64,000 nucleotides of DNA from Pseudomonas sp. FP2196 (GCF_030687715.1 NZ_CP117445.1:2779501-2843500); one strand, 5' to 3'. Positions 8,529-17,511 are shown, numbered from the stretch's first letter. Numbers and translations: made by a program. Notes: a model not told the origin generated them from the letters alone.

Positions 8529-9455
8529 ATGAGTATTGAGCGTCATATGGTTGCCAGATTGCCCTCCTTGAATGGCTTGAGAGCTTTCGAGTCCGCTGCT
8601 CGGCACATGAGCTTTACCTTGGCTGCACAGGAGCTGAACGTCACGCAAACCGCGATCAGTCATCAGATCCGTCGACTAGAAGATGAGCTTGGCGTGCCTC
8701 TGTTTCTGCGGTTGAAGGACGGTTTGGCGCTCACGGCAGACGGGCATGCCTACTTGCCCGGCATCCGTTCGGCGTTTCATGAATTGCGCTATTCAACAGA
8801 GCAATTGCTGGCGTCGCGCAGCCACAGTGTTCTCACCATCAGCACCTTGGTGTCGGTGGCGTCGAAGTGGTTGCTGCCGCGCTTGCCTTCATTTCAGCAG
8901 GCATTTCCTGAGATTGAAGTACGAGTCAGCGCTTCCACCGATCTGGTGGATTTTCGCAAGGGTGGCATCGATGCCGCGATTCGCTATGGTCGGGGCGACT
9001 GGAAGGGCCTGCGTGCCGATTTTTTGATGTCCGATGAGATTTTTCCCGTGTGCAGCCCCGCGTTACTCGCTGGGACAAAAGCCTTGAAAACGCCTGCTGA
9101 TTTGGCCAATCACACGATGCTGCAAGTTAGCGGTATGACCGGCGGCGACTGGAGCACTTGGTGCGGCGCAACGGGTCAGTCAGCGCAAATAGCCCAAGGG
9201 CCACGGTTAACCTTCGATCTTGCAATGATGGCAGTGCAGGCAGCGGTCGACGGGCAGGGGGTGTGCATCGGGCGCTCGACCTATGTCGACGACGACCTGC
9301 GTGCCGGCCGGCTGGTGGCACCTTTTGCGCTGCGATTGAAAGATGATCTGGGGTTCTATCTGGTCACGCCTCATGAAACGGCCGGGGCGAAAAAGATCGT
9401 CGCCTTGCGGACATGGTTGCTGGCGCAGCAGCAGAACAGCGATCTGTTTGTATAA
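8529..9455 (+). CDS. LysR-type regulator, GcvA-like
   Basis: A 308-residue LTTR. The winged helix is at about residues 10-70 (LPSLNGLRAFESAARHMSFT, then TQTAISHQIRRLEDELGVPLF), the typical GcvA-branch N-terminus. The effector domain is at about 95-300. It is divergent from the GST gene and shares its 91-bp promoter region, the classic layout for an LTTR and its target. The ATG at 8529 is used; one at 8547 is possible. The inducer is unknown. Confidence 0.9.
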   Translation: MSIERHMVARLPSLNGLRAFESAARHMSFTLAAQELNVTQTAISHQIRRLEDELGVPLFLRLKDGLALTADGHAYLPGIRSAFHELRYSTEQLLASRSHSVLTISTLVSVASKWLLPRLPSFQQAFPEIEVRVSASTDLVDFRKGGIDAAIRYGRGDWKGLRADFLMSDEIFPVCSPALLAGTKALKTPADLANHTMLQVSGMTGGDWSTWCGATGQSAQIAQGPRLTFDLAMMAVQAAVDGQGVCIGRSTYVDDDLRAGRLVAPFALRLKDDLGFYLVTPHETAGAKKIVALRTWLLAQQQNSDLFV

Positions 9456-9578
9456 ACATGTATCAATCCCGGCCGGGTACACAGATGAATAACAAACACC
9501 GGGTTTAAGACACATCAGCCATACATGCCCCGCGCACAGTAGCGGTCACCACACCACTACGTACAAGAGGGCAACACC

Positions 9579-9992
9579 ATGCGCCGTCCACTGTTTCTGG
9601 CCACCGCCGTAATACTCGCTTCGATGACCGCAATCGCACACGCCGCTGAGACGCAACCCAAGAGCTGGCAACAAGGCCTGAGCCGCACGGATCTGGTTCG
9701 CCAGGATCTCGGCGCCGATGACCGCGAAGTGATCCAGGCGCGGGTCGACTTCGAACCCGGCGTGACCTCGCCCAAGCATGCGCATCCAGGTGTGGAGGTT
9801 GCGTATGTGATTAGCGGCACGTTTGAATATCGACTTGAGGGCAGGGCGCCGGTGACGCTGAAGGCGGGGGATTCGCTGTTTATTCCGGCAGGTGTGGCGC
9901 ATGTCGCCAGTAACGTCGGCAAAGAGAAGGCTTCTGAACTGGCGACTTACATTGTGAAGAAGGGCGAGCCGCTGCTGATTCTTAAACCGTAG
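9579..9992 (+). CDS. Periplasmic cupin-domain protein
   Basis: A 137-residue protein with a signal peptide (MRRPLFLATAVILASMTAIAHA) and a single cupin barrel. Cupin motif 1 is visible as SPKHAHPGVEVAYVISG, with two His and one Glu as metal ligands, and motif 2 as GDSLFIPAGVAHVASN with the third His. A mononuclear-metal-binding periplasmic protein is predicted. Small exported cupins of this type have no common established reaction. It stands alone between the LysR gene and a small gene on the opposite strand. Confidence 0.85.
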   Translation: MRRPLFLATAVILASMTAIAHAAETQPKSWQQGLSRTDLVRQDLGADDREVIQARVDFEPGVTSPKHAHPGVEVAYVISGTFEYRLEGRAPVTLKAGDSLFIPAGVAHVASNVGKEKASELATYIVKKGEPLLILKP

Positions 9993-9993
9993 G

Positions 9994-10203
9994 TTAATGG
10001 AGCGTCACAACCCGGCGACTCTCGCCAATCCTGATCCGGTCGAGCGCCCGATTCAACGCATCAAGCGCATCGAGAAGGGCTTTGGCTTCTGCTTCTCGAC
10101 CATCACCCCACAGGCGTTCGGCCATTTTGTTCAACGCCTGAATGGAGCGCTCGATTTCTGCGGCGGTTGCGGCCTCTTTACTGAGCGGCGGTTTCTTGGG
10201 CAT
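9994..10203 (-). CDS. Small conserved-type hypothetical protein (69 aa)
   Basis: Begins MPKKPPLSKEAATAAEIERS and is predicted to be almost entirely helical and amphipathic (alternating Ala/Leu and charged residues up to DALNRALDRIRIGESRR). It is convergent with the cupin gene: the two stop codons are 1 base apart. The ATG at 10203 matches a natural protein start; the longer open frame to 10461 does not look coding. Function unknown. Confidence 0.55.
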   Translation of the reverse strand: MPKKPPLSKEAATAAEIERSIQALNKMAERLWGDGREAEAKALLDALDALNRALDRIRIGESRRVVTLH

Positions 10204-10330
10204 TGCGTGACTGTCCTGCGCGTTTTTGCGGGGTTGTGCCGTTTTAGCACGATGCCCGGTCGCCGGGAAGTTGAAAGCAATAGTGCTTAAATGCACTTTT
10301 AACTTTTTTACTTCAGTTACTGGGGGGGGG

Positions 10331-10561
10331 AAACTGCTGTTGCGTGAATACCCCGTTTCACAGGTGGCACCGTTGTCACTGTTGATCCCGGTGTTTGGCA
10401 TCTTCGGCTCAATGATCATCCTCGACCAATACCCGAGCGCCGCCCATTGGGCGCTGATCATGCTGGTGTTATCTGCGCTTGCGCCGGGCTCCGGGAGAGT
10501 TCAGGTGGTGCTGGTGCGGCGCTCAAAGTTAACGGATTACATCAAGGTCATTCATGAGTAG
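10331..10561 (+). pseudogene. C-terminal remnant of an EamA/DMT exporter
   Basis: The segment from about 10337 reads LREYPVSQVAPLSLLIPVFG, continues 'SMIILDQYPSAAHWALIMLVL', and matches the last two membrane helices of EamA (RhaT/YdcZ-like) exporters. The rest of the ~300-residue gene is absent. It starts just after a run of nine G at 10322-10330, which may mark the deletion junction. No start or ribosome site belongs to it. Confidence 0.7.
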
Positions 10562-10663
10562 ACGCCTTGCAATGGCCCTTTCTGAAAACGGTATGGCCAG
10601 GTGCGCAGCAACAGCATGGTCTACAGTTGCAGCCATGGAATTGATGACTTCAGCCGGTGAGAA

Positions 10664-10948
10664 ATGCTGAACAAGTATCCGAGTCAAACCAATAGCCGCA
10701 GAGTTCTGGCAGCGCTTGGCTGCGCCTTTATTGTTTTGGGTATCTTCCTGATGATCTTCGACGCGGTTGGCCAAGGCGTCGTGTTAGCTGTGCCCGGCAT
10801 TATGCTCGACGTGCTGTGTTTTTTTGCCAGCGAGAAGGGGTATGAAAGGGCGGAGCGATTTCTTTCCTGGTTTGCGTTCATTGCCATCGCCGTTCGCACC
10901 CAGGACATCATGCCCGGATTCGCCGCTGGCATGATGCATTTCCAGTAG
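10664..10948 (+). CDS. Small membrane protein, C-terminus apparently fused to a ZIP remnant
   Basis: A 94-residue frame with two predicted membrane segments (about 14-33 and 36-54) and a GGTGAG ribosome site before the ATG. The first ~70 residues are not recognised. The last part (VRTQDIMPGFAAGMM) resembles the first ZIP-transporter helix region, so the frame may run by chance into a decayed neighbour and may itself be truncated. Whether it is expressed is unclear. Confidence 0.4.
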   Translation: MLNKYPSQTNSRRVLAALGCAFIVLGIFLMIFDAVGQGVVLAVPGIMLDVLCFFASEKGYERAERFLSWFAFIAIAVRTQDIMPGFAAGMMHFQ

Positions 10949-11120
10949 TTTTGCGCTGGGCTATCCCTTCGTCCTGGGTCTGGTTGCTGGCGCGATGATT
11001 TTTGTGGTGTCCCCTGAAGTCGTTCCCGAGACCCACCGCAATGGTCACGAAACCCCGGCGACCCTCGGTTTGAGGATTGGATTCGGGGTAATGATGTTTC
11101 TCGACACGGCCTTGGGTTAA
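10889..11120 (+). pseudogene. Internally deleted ZIP-family metal transporter
   Basis: Two ZIP pieces lie close together in different frames. The first, at 10889-10942 (VRTQDIMPGFAAGMM), resembles the N-terminal helix motif of GufA/ZupT-type ZIPs. The second, at 10953-11120, reads 'LGLVAGAMIFVVSPEVVPETH', then RNGHETPATLGLRIGFGVMMF and a stop, which is the end of such transporters. The intervening core with the metal-binding helices is missing, so the gene is dead. Confidence 0.72.
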
Positions 11121-11223
11121 AACGCCGTGTATGCGCATCTGGTCGGCGTGTCGACTCAGGATCGACATGAATCGGCCGATAGCAACGAATGTCTCGATAC
11201 GTTGACTGGAAGTCAGGAAGGAT

Positions 11224-11634
11224 ATGGAGCCGGAGAATAAGGTTCTGGTTTTTTTAAAGCGCTTTCGTTACCTCATATTGGCGGTAATGGTCATAGCGTC
11301 TTTGGTAGGCGCCATTGCGCGCTCCAAAGGCGACGGGAGTCTGGTCTGGACGGTATTGGGAGCGCAGGCCTGGTTTACCCAAGCTGTTTTTGCCTACCTT
11401 CGCGGCGGTAATGTATTTATCGGACCTGGCGGCCTTTCCAAGGATGACAGCCCGATTGGCAGAGCATTGCTGGCGGTGGCAGCGTTTGGTTTCTACCTGT
11501 TGATGTTCAGCTATGACGCACCTCAGCATAATTCGATTTATGAAAAGCGACCGTCGGACTGGACGATGCCTGCGCGTGAGGAGATCGGGCGGTCTTCGGG
11601 CGTAGGCGGCACGTTGACGGTGCGCCCTGATTAG
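11224..11634 (+). CDS. Hypothetical membrane protein (136 aa)
   Basis: An AGGAAGG ribosome site precedes the ATG. Two or three hydrophobic segments are visible (about 13-31, 42-60 and 80-95), with a polar C-terminal tail rich in Arg and Gly. No family is recognised. It is convergent with the first universal stress protein gene and lies just downstream of the pseudogene zone. Confidence 0.6.
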   Translation: MEPENKVLVFLKRFRYLILAVMVIASLVGAIARSKGDGSLVWTVLGAQAWFTQAVFAYLRGGNVFIGPGGLSKDDSPIGRALLAVAAFGFYLLMFSYDAPQHNSIYEKRPSDWTMPAREEIGRSSGVGGTLTVRPD

Positions 11635-11658
11635 CACGCATTTGTCGGATAGCGCTCT

Positions 11659-12585
11659 TCAGAGGGTCAATGTTTCCGGCGCTATGACCCACACGCTGCA
11701 AGGCATCTTGTACAACAGATGCTCTACCGTACTGCCGACCAGGCGGCCTATCCCTCGATGGGCAATACGGCCCATCACGATCACGTCGACGTCGTACGCA
11801 TCGGCATAGCTGGCAAGCACCTTGGCTGGGTCTCCCATAATCATGTGCTGGTTTTCTGCCGGGATGTTGTTGCGTGCAGCCAGCGCCTGGAAGGCTTCAC
11901 CTTGGGCGTCGAACAGCTTCTTGGCGGCGCTTGAGGAAAAGAAGGCTGACGCGTTATCGAAGCCGAATTCGGCGGCGCTGATGGACGACAGGTCATGGGC
12001 ATAGATCACGTCCAGATCGGCGTTGCAGGTGCTTGCCAGTCTTGCTGCTTCGCGCAGTATCCGGTCGTTCAGGCCTTGGTATTGGCCATCGCGATGGAAC
12101 GGGTCGACCGCCGCGACGATTCTGCGTGGCAGGGCATGCTGAACATGGCTGACAAAATGCAGCGGCACAGGACATTCACGCAGCAGGTGGACGTCCAGCG
12201 GCGTGAACACAAGGCGTGACAGCAGCGATTCGTGCTCCAGTGCCTTGATCAGCGCGGCCATGGGTTGCTCCCTCAAGTGAATGAGGATTTCCTGCAAGGG
12301 CCTTTCGACCCACACCACTTCAGTGGTGACGTGTACGCCGAGTTTGCGCAGAGGCCGCGCCTGATCTTCCAGCCACTGGTGATGGCGCTCGACATAACCT
12401 ACTCGCATTTGCTCCAAGGCTTGCTCGTTAACCAGCCCGGCGGTGGCCAGGCCCTCCAGATAGTCGAACGCCACGATGTGCAGCGCGGCATCCGAGGCTT
12501 TAGCCAGCGCGGCAGCCCGGTCGAATGCCGGACTGTTTTTCATCAGCGGCGAGACGACCAGCATGAAGCGTGATTGCTCGGACAT
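11659..12585 (-). CDS. Universal stress protein, tandem UspA domains (Usp 1)
   Basis: A 308-residue protein of two UspA domains (about 1-150 and 155-305). The C-terminal domain carries the ATP-binding signature MGRIAHRGIGRLVGST (G-2X-G-9X-G-S/T); the N-terminal one is degenerate. The family protects non-growing or oxygen-starved cells, and several long Pseudomonas Usp genes are known Anr targets. GGGAG precedes the ATG at 12585. A perfect ANR palindrome lies 92 bp upstream, and a second one further up. It is paralogous to the Usp genes at 14684, 16446 and 25860. Confidence 0.92.
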   Translation of the reverse strand: MSEQSRFMLVVSPLMKNSPAFDRAAALAKASDAALHIVAFDYLEGLATAGLVNEQALEQMRVGYVERHHQWLEDQARPLRKLGVHVTTEVVWVERPLQEILIHLREQPMAALIKALEHESLLSRLVFTPLDVHLLRECPVPLHFVSHVQHALPRRIVAAVDPFHRDGQYQGLNDRILREAARLASTCNADLDVIYAHDLSSISAAEFGFDNASAFFSSSAAKKLFDAQGEAFQALAARNNIPAENQHMIMGDPAKVLASYADAYDVDVIVMGRIAHRGIGRLVGSTVEHLLYKMPCSVWVIAPETLTL

Positions 12586-12676
12586 GACAGAACTCCCGTG
12601 GATCAACACACAAGCACTGCGCTGTGAAAGGGCAGTGGGACGTGTGCTCATTCTGGCGCGGGCTGGCCAGGCGGGC

Positions 12677-12690
12677 TTGATATTTGTCAA
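12677..12690. promoter_or_regulatory. ANR/FNR box
   Basis: TTGATATTTGTCAA, full match to TTGAY-N4-RTCAA, 92 bp upstream of Usp 1 (minus strand). Confidence 0.8.
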
Positions 12691-12755
12691 CTGGATGGCA
12701 GGACGAATCGTGTGGGCGGATATACGGTTGGGCAATGCGGTTCATCCACCGATTG

Positions 12756-12769
12756 TTGACCATTATCAA
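12756..12769. promoter_or_regulatory. ANR/FNR box
   Basis: TTGACCATTATCAA, full match to TTGAY-N4-RTCAA, between Usp 1 and the small gene at 12955. It could serve either direction. Confidence 0.7.
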
Positions 12770-12954
12770 CTACCGGCCCGAAGTGTCGGCGCAAGCTTTT
12801 GTCCTGTGCTGAGCGCACAGGCCAATCTGTGTCCGATTCCGGCCTGGATGATTACAGCATCGTCTCCACACGGTGCCCCGGCGGCAAGGGGCGTAATGAA
12901 AGTAGCCATCACCCTTGAACGCAGATGGGTCTGCCGTTTCGACCGAGGTTTACC

Positions 12955-13170
12955 ATGAACATCGAGATCAGTGAGAGACAGGCACCCCACGGCTGGGTCG
13001 TGCATCTGGATGACTGGAACGTGAACTTCAAGCACCTGCAAGCGGCGCAAGACTTCGTCAGTCTGCTTCAGGCCCGCATCGATGCACCGCATGTCTGGCC
13101 GAGCACCTTCGGTGAGTCGTTACGCACGGCGCCAGTGCCTCGTCGTTTGGGCGTCGCGAGCGTTGAATGA
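12955..13170 (+). CDS. Small hypothetical protein (71 aa)
   Basis: Starts MNIEISERQAPHGWVVHLDD and continues with a helical segment (HLQAAQDFVSLLQARIDAP). It looks like a small alpha/beta fold, but no family is recognised. CGAGG lies upstream of the ATG at 12955. It is the first gene rightward after two ANR palindromes and precedes the DUF4010 membrane protein by 56 bp on the same strand, so the two may be one low-oxygen-induced transcript. Confidence 0.6.
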   Translation: MNIEISERQAPHGWVVHLDDWNVNFKHLQAAQDFVSLLQARIDAPHVWPSTFGESLRTAPVPRRLGVASVE

Positions 13171-13226
13171 TCCCGCTGAGTCAAGCACAGGGCAGGGCGT
13201 GAAAGCCCTGCGGGATGCGATAAATC

Positions 13227-14468
13227 ATGAATGAGATGTTCGATCTTTCGGGTGCTGCGGCGGCGTTGGGGATCGGCATGCTCATCGGGCTTGAGCGTGA
13301 ACGGCACAAGGGTACCGGCGATGCGCGACACTGCGCCGGCTTGCGCACATTTGCCATTACCGCGCTGCTGGGGTACGTCGCGCTGCAGATAGGCGGTGCC
13401 CTGCTGCTGGGGATCATGGCTGTCTGTGTGACGTTGCTGGTGAGCATCGCTTATTGGCGCAGCTTGAGTGATGACCCCGGCGTGACCAGCGAAGTGGCGT
13501 TACTCGCGGTGTTGCTGCTGGGAGCGTTGTGCGGTGGTGCGCCGGCCCTGGCGATTGCCCTGGGCGTGGTGATCGCCGGGTTGCTGACGTATCGCGAGAA
13601 GCTGCATCATTTTGCCAACAGCCAGTTGACCGACACGGAGATGCGCGACGGCCTGGTCTTGCTGATCGCGGCGCTGGTGGTGCTGCCATTGGCGCCGGAC
13701 CGTTACATCGGCCCTTATGCCGCGATCAACCCGCGCACCATTTGTACCCTGACGGTGTTGCTGATGCTGGTAGGGGCGATCGGCCATATCGCCGTGCGTG
13801 CGCTGGGCACCCGCTATGGCTATGTCATCAGCGCGATAGCCTCCGGGTTTGCCTCCAGTACCGTGACGATCGCCACCATGGGCCAACGGGTAGCCCATGA
13901 ACCGGGCAACATCAGAATCCTCAGCGCTGCCGCCATTCTGTCCAATCTTGCCACCGTGGTTCAGGCCGGCCTGATCCTCGCCACGGTTGATCCGGGCCTG
14001 CTGCGCAGCCTGTGGGCGCCGCTGTGTTTCGGCCTGGTGGCGACAGCGTTGTATGGCGCCTGCCTGATGTTTCCCGACCCGACGCGAGGTACTCGCAGCG
14101 AGCCGATCAAAACGGCGGGGGCGTTCAACCTCAAACTCGCATTGGTCGTGACCCTGACCCTCACCGGCATCACACTGCTGTCATCGGCAATGCTCCACCA
14201 CTTCGGACAGGTGGGTGTGATGCTCACGGCGACACTGACAGGCTTTGCCGATGCGCATTCCGCCACAGCCTCTGTGGCGAATCTGGCCAAGGCGGGGCAT
14301 CTGCCATATGACGCCATCGCCGCGCCCGCGCTGATTGCCGTCAGCAGTAACTCGGTGAGTAAATGTGTGGTGGCCTGGGTCAGCGGCGGCAGGCGCTTCG
14401 CCGCCTATGTGATCCCGGGCCAGCTATTGTTGACGCTGGCAATGTGGACGGGCAACGTGTTGGTTTAA
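13227..14468 (+). CDS. MgtC/SapB-DUF4010 family membrane protein
   Basis: A 413-residue integral membrane protein with about 11-12 predicted helices. The N-terminal third is MgtC/SapB-like (GIGMLIGLERERHKG, then GLRTFAITALLGYVAL), and the C-terminal two-thirds is DUF4010 (GYVISAIASGFASSTVTI, 'LTGFADAHSATASVANLA'). MgtC-type proteins are linked to low Mg2+, acid and phosphate homeostasis; the role of the DUF4010 form is unknown. The ribosome site is weak; an in-frame ATG at 13236 is an alternative start. It sits inside the ANR-box island. Confidence 0.85.
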   Translation: MNEMFDLSGAAAALGIGMLIGLERERHKGTGDARHCAGLRTFAITALLGYVALQIGGALLLGIMAVCVTLLVSIAYWRSLSDDPGVTSEVALLAVLLLGALCGGAPALAIALGVVIAGLLTYREKLHHFANSQLTDTEMRDGLVLLIAALVVLPLAPDRYIGPYAAINPRTICTLTVLLMLVGAIGHIAVRALGTRYGYVISAIASGFASSTVTIATMGQRVAHEPGNIRILSAAAILSNLATVVQAGLILATVDPGLLRSLWAPLCFGLVATALYGACLMFPDPTRGTRSEPIKTAGAFNLKLALVVTLTLTGITLLSSAMLHHFGQVGVMLTATLTGFADAHSATASVANLAKAGHLPYDAIAAPALIAVSSNSVSKCVVAWVSGGRRFAAYVIPGQLLLTLAMWTGNVLV

Positions 14469-14600
14469 TCTCAAGCTGACTGAACTCGTCACCGCTCAGA
14501 TCGATGAACATCAACGCCTGGGGCGACCGATGAGTGTGAGCGCCGTTGATTACCTGATCTTTTGCTCGAGTGATACCCCGCGTCAAAATCCGTGCAGTTG

Positions 14601-14614
14601 CTGATAAAGATCAA
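14601..14614. promoter_or_regulatory. ANR/FNR box
   Basis: CTGATAAAGATCAA, one mismatch to TTGAT-N4-ATCAA, ending 69 bp before the Usp 2 start. The same 14-mer recurs at 19968. Confidence 0.7.
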
Positions 14615-14683
14615 AGTGCTGGCGGCCGCAGCGTTCACGCTGAATGTCTATTCCTTCTGGCTGGCCGCGTGCCGAGGTATCCC

Positions 14684-15607
14684 ATGTCGCAAACTCAGCG
14701 TTTACTGTTGATCGCTCCTCCCGCCATGGAGCGCACGCCGGCGTTCGAGCGCGCCGCTGTGCTGGCCCAGGCCATGCAACTGCCGCTGCACATCGTGGCC
14801 TTCGATTATGTGCAGGCGCTGGCGGTGGCGGGGTTGTTTGCCCCTGAGCAAATTCGCCTGGCCCGCGATGGTTATCTGCGCACCCATCGTCAGTGGCTCA
14901 CAGAGCAGGCGTCATTGCTGGCCAGGCATCACATCGAGGTCACCACCGAGGTGGTCTGGGTTCAGGATCTCTTTGCCGAGATCCTCCAGTTCGTCAACGA
15001 GATGCCCGTCATATTGATCATCAAGGATGCCCAGCACGAATCCGCGTTGGAGCGGGTTTTCTACACACCGCTGGATTGGCAACTGTTACGCGACTGCCCC
15101 GTGCCGGTTCATCTGGTGACCGACGACATGCATCCACGCCCGCGCAATGTAATGGCCATCGTCGATGTCTTGCGCAGCGAAGAACAGGATTGCCTGTTCA
15201 ACGACCAGATCATTGATGCAGCCACCCGGCTGGCTGAGCAATGTGATGCCGGGCTTGAACTGGTGCATGTCTATGACTGGACGTCGGTTTACGCCACGGA
15301 CATGGGGTTCGGTGCATTGCCATTGGCCACCGGGATCTATGAAATGCTGGGCAGTGCGCAGCATGAGGCGTTTGCGGCCCTGGCCGAGCGTCACGGCGTA
15401 CCGGTCTCGTGCCGGCATTTCATCGAGGGCGCGCCGGTACCGAGTATCTGCGAGTTCGCCCTCAAGAAGCAGATTGACGTCATTGTGATGGGAACGGTGC
15501 AGCACCACGGCTTGAGCAAGTTGTTAGGCACCACCGCCGAACAGTTGCTGCATCGCGCACCTTGCAGTGTGTTGGCGATCAAGCCGCAACAAACACTGCA
15601 ATCCTGA
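14684..15607 (+). CDS. Universal stress protein, tandem UspA domains (Usp 2)
   Basis: A 307-residue two-domain Usp. The signature in the second domain is MGTVQHHGLSKLLGTTAE. It is closest by eye to Usp 4 (both begin with a RxLLIAPxxMxRTPAF pattern and share HIVAFDYVQ and a VTTEVVW segment), indicating local duplication. GAGG lies before the ATG at 14684, and an ANR-like palindrome is at 14601. Terminated by the hairpin at 15614-15661. Predicted cytoplasmic, low-oxygen survival role by family. Confidence 0.92.
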   Translation: MSQTQRLLLIAPPAMERTPAFERAAVLAQAMQLPLHIVAFDYVQALAVAGLFAPEQIRLARDGYLRTHRQWLTEQASLLARHHIEVTTEVVWVQDLFAEILQFVNEMPVILIIKDAQHESALERVFYTPLDWQLLRDCPVPVHLVTDDMHPRPRNVMAIVDVLRSEEQDCLFNDQIIDAATRLAEQCDAGLELVHVYDWTSVYATDMGFGALPLATGIYEMLGSAQHEAFAALAERHGVPVSCRHFIEGAPVPSICEFALKKQIDVIVMGTVQHHGLSKLLGTTAEQLLHRAPCSVLAIKPQQTLQS

Positions 15608-15613
15608 AACGAG

Positions 15614-15661
15614 ATCGCCCCGGGGGGAGTCGTTGGCCGACACCTCATGGGGCGATTTTTT
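15614..15661 (+). terminator. Terminator between Usp 2 and the convergent GNAT gene
   Basis: ATCGCCCC pairs with GGGGCGAT across a 27-base loop, followed by six T. It ends at the GNAT stop codon, so it probably works for both convergent transcripts. Confidence 0.7.
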
Positions 15662-16223
15662 ACAGGTAAAGACGATGAATGACCTGGCGCGGATCGTCAG
15701 GATCATTGTGGGTCTCGAAGCCCAAGTGCTTGGCCAGATCGCGCATCGAGGCGTTACTTGAGGCATCGACCGAATACATCTGGCGAAAACCGTTGTGGCG
15801 AGCCGCTTTGATCAAGTGCTCCATCAGCAATGTGCCCAGGCCCAAGTGCTGCCATTGATCGGCGACCGTCACGGCACATTCGCATTGATGTTCGCCGGTG
15901 CCGGCATAGCGGCTGATGCCGATTTCGATCAACTTGCCGTCCTCGTGAACCATTGCGATGAATGCCGTGCGCTGTTGGTTATCAGTGTCCATCAACTGGT
16001 CGAGCAGAGCGGTGCCGGGCTCGCTGATCTGGGCGAGAAAGCGCATGTGCCTGGATTCGGGGGACAGGCGCTTGATGAAGTTGTGTTCGCGCTCACGATC
16101 TTTTCCCATGAGAGGGCGGATCAACACATGGCGGCCGTCCTTGATCGGCTCGATCCAGTATTGTCCGGAGACTGCCGCATAGGCGGCGACGGCCTGATCG
16201 TTGTGGTCTTTAACGGTGAGCAT
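15660..16223 (-). CDS. GNAT family N-acetyltransferase
   Basis: A 187-residue single GNAT domain. Motif A (acetyl-CoA pyrophosphate loop) is QHLGLGTLL near 130, and 'FIKRLSPESRHMRF' near the N-terminus resembles the acetyltransferase domain of Pat-type protein lysine acetyltransferases. GGAGG lies before the ATG at 16223, and a palindrome CTGAT-N4-ATCAG is 89 bp upstream. Given the neighbouring phosphoketolase (acetyl phosphate), a role in protein acetylation during oxygen limitation is conceivable, but this is inference. Confidence 0.85.
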   Translation of the reverse strand: MLTVKDHNDQAVAAYAAVSGQYWIEPIKDGRHVLIRPLMGKDREREHNFIKRLSPESRHMRFLAQISEPGTALLDQLMDTDNQQRTAFIAMVHEDGKLIEIGISRYAGTGEHQCECAVTVADQWQHLGLGTLLMEHLIKAARHNGFRQMYSVDASSNASMRDLAKHLGFETHNDPDDPRQVIHRLYL

Positions 16224-16311
16224 GGTTCATCCTCCATCCAGTTTGAAAGGCTGGCGGGCGGTGAAAAAACGTCCGCTTGGCATCCTTCTACACCGTTGGC
16301 CACGGTGGCAT

Positions 16312-16325
16312 CTGATCTAAATCAG
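16312..16325. promoter_or_regulatory. Degenerate ANR/FNR box
   Basis: CTGATCTAAATCAG keeps the TGAT-N4-ATCA core but lacks both outer bases. It is 89 bp upstream of the GNAT start and 34 bp from the perfect box at 16360. Confidence 0.55.
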
Positions 16326-16359
16326 ACACTGGCCATGGCGATTTTTCATTGGCATCGGT

Positions 16360-16373
16360 TTGATGTAAATCAA
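16360..16373. promoter_or_regulatory. ANR/FNR box
   Basis: TTGATGTAAATCAA, perfect FNR consensus, 72 bp before Usp 3. The identical 14-mer lies upstream of xfp at 22188. Confidence 0.85.
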
Positions 16374-16445
16374 CATCAGGCAGGGAGGCAGGTGCAGTCT
16401 TGAACCCTGCCAGGCCACAACGCCGGTGCCGAGCGGAGGTGTGTA

Positions 16446-17357
16446 ATGGGCCAATATCAACGTCTTTTGCTGGTCGCCGACCCGACACTGCATCAATCTG
16501 CGGCAATGATGCGTGCTATCGCGTTGGCGAAGGCGAGCGGCGCGGCGCTGGATGTGCGGGCCTTCGTCGAGCCGGTGCCGGTCACTCATGTGTGGGAAGA
16601 GAGAATCGATGAGGTGGATGCGCAGCGCTATCAGCGCCGCTACCGTCGCTGGGTGGCCGACGAGGTCGAGCAGCTCAACGCCCATGGCCTGGACGTGACG
16701 GTGGACGTGGTCTTCACCAGTCATCCGTTGCTGGATATCCTGAAATCTGTCAAAGCGCTCAAACCCGATCTTTTGATCAAGGATGTGACGCTGGAACCCG
16801 CACTCAAACGCGTTTTCATCACGCCGCTCGATTGTCACTTGCTGCGTGAGTGTCCTGTTCCCGTGCACCTGGTCAATCAAATCCGCTACGCGTTGCCTCA
16901 TCGCGTCGTGGCGGCAGTGGACCCGTTTGATCCAGGCACACAAATCAGTGGATTGAATGACGCGATCATTCAGACCGCGAATGCGTTGGCGTTGCAATGC
17001 GATGTGCCGTTGCATCTGCTGTACGCCTACGATTTGTCAGCGGCGTTCAACGGTGATGCGCCAATGGACACGGGTGGCTGGAACGAAGATTTTGCAAGCG
17101 AGCTGCGCGAGTCCCAGCACCAGACCTTTGTCGCACTTGCGGATCGCCACGGTGTGCCTGCGGAGCGCCGGCACTTCGTCATGGGCCATCCGGTGCCGGT
17201 GATCACTGAGTTTGTCGAGCAGTATCTGGCCGACGTGGTGGTGATGGGCTCGGTTCATCGAGTAGGCATTGATCGCTTGATCGGCAGCACCACCGAGCGT
17301 GCGCTGTATTCGGTGCCGGGGAGTATTCTGGCCGTCAGGCAAGGGGGCACGGTATGA
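16446..17357 (+). CDS. Universal stress protein, tandem UspA domains (Usp 3)
   Basis: A 303-residue two-domain Usp with signature MGSVHRVGIDRLIGSTTE in the second domain. It has a GGAGG ribosome site and a perfect ANR palindrome 72 bp upstream. It is divergent from the GNAT gene. The sequence is more distant from Usp 2 and Usp 4 (different N-domain, 'VDAQRYQRRYRRWVADE'), so it is an older paralogue. Predicted nucleotide-binding cytoplasmic stress protein. Confidence 0.92.
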   Translation: MGQYQRLLLVADPTLHQSAAMMRAIALAKASGAALDVRAFVEPVPVTHVWEERIDEVDAQRYQRRYRRWVADEVEQLNAHGLDVTVDVVFTSHPLLDILKSVKALKPDLLIKDVTLEPALKRVFITPLDCHLLRECPVPVHLVNQIRYALPHRVVAAVDPFDPGTQISGLNDAIIQTANALALQCDVPLHLLYAYDLSAAFNGDAPMDTGGWNEDFASELRESQHQTFVALADRHGVPAERRHFVMGHPVPVITEFVEQYLADVVVMGSVHRVGIDRLIGSTTERALYSVPGSILAVRQGGTV

Positions 17358-17511
17358 GCACAATCGCTCCGTTGAATTGCCCCGGCCGTAAACCGTCAAG
17401 ATGACAACCGGTGAACCGCACCTGATCGCAGGAATTCTCTCGATTGCAAGTCCAATCGCTTAACTGCAGAGGCATTCTGGGCTGATTGAACTCGACATTT
17501 CTGACATGTCG

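Noticed and set aside
17358..17511. A possible ANR box (TTGAACTCGACATT) upstream of nothing obvious
   Set aside because: Right half does not match ATCAA and it lies between two gene ends.
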